Shown here piece by piece: positions 61,486 to 64,000 of a stretch of 64,000 nt of DNA. Below the pieces are notes generated by a model. It saw only the letters and a program-made list of their open reading frames with translations, was not told where the DNA came from and ran no database searches. Positions within the stretch are counted from its first letter, which is position 1; the number at the start of each line of letters is the position of its first letter. Source of the DNA: Phanerodontia chrysosporium (lineage: Eukaryota; Basidiomycota; Agaricomycetes; Polyporales; Phanerochaetaceae); contig MJGA01000035.1 of the NCBI GenBank assembly GCA_001910725.1, positions 185,582-249,581 on the forward strand. Reading direction: 5' to 3'. Made by a program: the position numbers and the translations under genes.

Positions 61486-64000
61486 ATGGCGCTCCTAGCT
61501 TTCGTCCTCGCCGCCGTGCTCCTCTTCGCCCCGCACGTCGCCAACTCTGAAGTTCCCGCTCAGGCATTACTTTCTGAGCCCCCTAGGCACAGCACAGGCC
61601 TTACCGATGCCGTGCAATGGGACAATTACACCTCTGGGTCGAGGGCCAGAGGATCTTCCTCCAGTGAGTCCCTCGTCGCTTCTCGCGCGCATGCAACTCA
61701 TTTGCCCAAGCTCGGGCGAGTTCCACACTTTCCGTCTTCCTGTCCCCGACCTTTGGCTCGAATCTTTCAGAAGATGGTCGCTGCGGGGCTAAACGGTGTT
61801 AGGTGCGTCCTCACCTTCTCGAGGCCAACCGTCACGCTCATACGCACTTAGCATCTATATTCATTGGGGAATCACGAACCCGGCGCCGGGCGTGCTCGAC
61901 TTTGAAGACTGGCGCGCGCTGCAGCCCATGTTCAAGGCGGCTGAACAGGCGGGCATCTTTATCGTCCTACGGCCAGGTACGTTGAGCGCAACGCTCCTGT
62001 GATGCCTGCATATACCCACATACTCTGGCCCTAGGACCCTACATCAATGCCGAAACCACTGCAGGGGGCCTCGCGCTTTGGTCGACAAGTCTCACCCAGA
62101 GCGAACTCCGTACCAATGCCACCGACATTGAAGATTCCTGGATGCCCTACGTGCAGCGCATCATTGAGGAGGTACACCCACAGCACACATGTGTAATATT
62201 CGCTGCTCATACTACTTTCTGTGCAGACTAAGCCGAATCAAGTCTCTGCTGGTGGCAGCGTAATTGCGTGCAAGTGGGTTAGTACATTCCCGGTGCTACC
62301 TTGAATTCACTTGATTGACGATTTCTGCATGCTCTAGACAACGAATACTCGCAGAACCCCATCGAGCGGGCCGAGTACTTCGCTCAGCTCGAGGCGACGT
62401 ACAAGAAGAACGGCATCGTTGTACCGCTACGTACAACGACCCAGGCGAGGGCCGCAACTTCATCAACGGCACCGGCGCCGTCGACATCTACGGCCTCGAT
62501 GCGTACCCGCAAGGCTTCGACTGCAGTCATCCAGAAGCATGGCGGCCCGTTACGACGAACTACCATACTTACCACGAGGAGGTGAACCCCAGCTCCGTCT
62601 GGTACATGCCCGAGTTCCAGGGCGGCTCGTTTGACCCGTGGGGCGGCCCTGGCTACGATGCGTGCGAGGTGCTCACTGGACCCGACTTCCAAGACGTGTT
62701 CTACAAGCAGAACTGGGCCTCCAACGCCAAAATGATTTCTTACTACATGCTCTATGGGCGCACCTTGGCGTTAATTTTTAGCTATACGTTGACCATTGCA
62801 TAGCGGCACAAATTGGGGTGGTATCGCCGCACCAGTCGTCTACACGTCATACGACTACGGCAGCGCGCTGCGCGAAGCCGTGCACTCTCACCCAAGTTCG
62901 ACGAGCTCAAGCGGCAAGGCCTCTTCTTACGCTCTTCCCCGAATTCCGCAGACAGACTGGATCGGCGATTCGAGCACCGGTGTTGCGGTCGCTAGACGAG
63001 CAATGCGAGCTTCGCGACGCTACTCCGCAACCCTGACACTGGCGCACAGTTCATCATTGTCAGGCAGGCTGACAGCACCTCTACGTAGGCGCATACATTC
63101 ATCTTTCGTGTCCGTGTGCTGACTATGAGTCAGGGCGAACATTGCGTTCAACTTGACCGTCCCGAGCTCTGCCGGCACGCTCACCATTCCGCGCACGCTA
63201 TCGACTGGTATCCAGCTGAACGGCCGTCAGAGCAAGGTCATTCTGACGACTATACATTTGGCAATCCCGCAAACGCAAACAGCTTGTCTATTCAACAGCA
63301 GCCGTTCTCTTTGCTGGGACCATCGGTGACGTCGACGTAGTCTTCCTCTATGGAGATACCAACCAAGGCCACGAGTTCTCCCTCTCCTTCGGTGGCGGCA
63401 AGCCGACAACGATGGCCATCCACCCCACTTCCAAGACAGGTCTACAAGTCGCCAGCATTCCAAAGAGTCCAAAGAGCCCGCTCGTGCTATGGGCCGACAC
63501 CAACACCGCCTCGACGTTCTTCGCGCCCGCCGTGCCAACCGGCTCTGCGAAGTTCACGAACTTCTGGCAGTTCGGCACGAACAACACTGTCCTTGTCGGC
63601 GGGCCACAGCTTGTGCGCAACGCGACGATCACCGGCTGAACTCGCGCTGCGCAAGGTGACCTCAACGCGAGTGTTCCGCTAACGCTGGTCGTCCCTGCAG
63701 CGGTCTCTAGCGTGAGCTGGAACGGCGCCAATGTCCTGTCCATGCGCTTCCGGGTGTCGCAACGTTCGCCGGCGCGAAGCTGCTCGCGGGCGAGCTCAAG
63801 TACATGCTCGACAAGTCCAGTGTCAAGGTTCCAACGCTCACTGACTGGAAATTCAAGGACAGCCTGCCCGAGATTCAGGCAGGCTTCGACGACTCAGCCT
63901 GGACGACGGCCGACCACACGACCACAAACATTACTGCAAAGCCTCTTTGGCGACGGACGAGTGCTCTACGGTGGTGTTCCTTTCCCTCAGACAGTGTGCA
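61486..64000 (+). CDS. Beta-galactosidase, GH35 (5' part; gene runs past the window)
   Basis: The ATG at 61486 gives a signal peptide (MALLAFVLAAVLLFAPHVANS). Exons then encode TDAVQWDNYT, GEFHTFRLPVPDLWLESF, SIYIHWGITNPAPGVLDFED, PMFKAAEQAGIFIVLRPG, PYINAETTAGGLALW, SWMPYVQRIIEE, the active-site block read as QVDNEYSQNP across an intron (usual form Q-x-ENEY), GRNFINGTGAVDIYGLDAYP and the nucleophile block PEFQGGSFDPWGGPGYDACE, then GTNWGGIAAPVVYTSYDYGS. The frame is lost repeatedly (before the DNEY block and after 62880), probably by missing bases. A secreted exo-enzyme releasing terminal beta-galactose from plant polysaccharides. The 3' end lies beyond 64000. Confidence 0.8.

Noticed and set aside
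1..64000. CRISPR arrays, bacterial operons or prophage
   Set aside because: No regularly spaced repeats; spliceosomal introns, tRNA and gene content show a fungal nuclear genome.

Overview
The window is nuclear DNA of a basidiomycete fungus, most likely an Agaricomycete. The genes have many 47-60 nt introns. They include a KDZ-superfamily transposase, self-priming chromodomain Ty3/gypsy elements, a CYP monooxygenase, MYND-finger paralogues and a multi-TM membrane protein family typical of that group. Species cannot be told from the sequence.

The left third (1-22,094) is a nest of transposons. A KDZ transposase gene (+ strand) carries two LTR retrotransposons on the - strand: E1 (1-3560, cut by the window edge) and E2 (3598-19882, 5-bp duplication ggtct). 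E2 is itself split by E3 (10414-18117, + strand), which has two identical 694-bp LTRs and the 5-bp duplication gacct. All three share one plan. An 11- or 10-nt self-priming site lies two bases after the LTR and is complementary to the predicted RNA 5' end (Tf1/sushi style). An extra ORF precedes gag, and I know of no description of it. Gag and pol are joined by a -1 frameshift signal (GGATTTT or GGGTTTT, 6-7 nt spacer, stem-loop). E2 also carries a complete dUTPase domain fused behind the chromodomain of its integrase.

The middle (22.1-34 kb) is gene-poor. It holds possible subterminal repeats of the KDZ element, two decayed-looking multi-TM genes, three dispersed tRNA-Glu(CTC) genes, a P450 and an alpha/beta hydrolase.

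The right part (34-64 kb) is an ordinary gene-dense fungal region. In order it holds two MYND-finger paralogues, a PIP5-kinase, a PHO84-type phosphate transporter, a BBE-type FAD oxidase, ribosomal protein uL1/RPL10A, ARB1 (ABCF), a conserved unknown protein, a RhoGAP protein, a Zn2Cys6 transcription factor, an amino-acid permease and the start of a GH35 beta-galactosidase.

Many of these otherwise well-conserved genes are broken by single-base losses, usually in short runs of G or C. That pattern looks more like uncorrected long-read homopolymer error than real pseudogenisation, and reading frames here should be read with that in mind.
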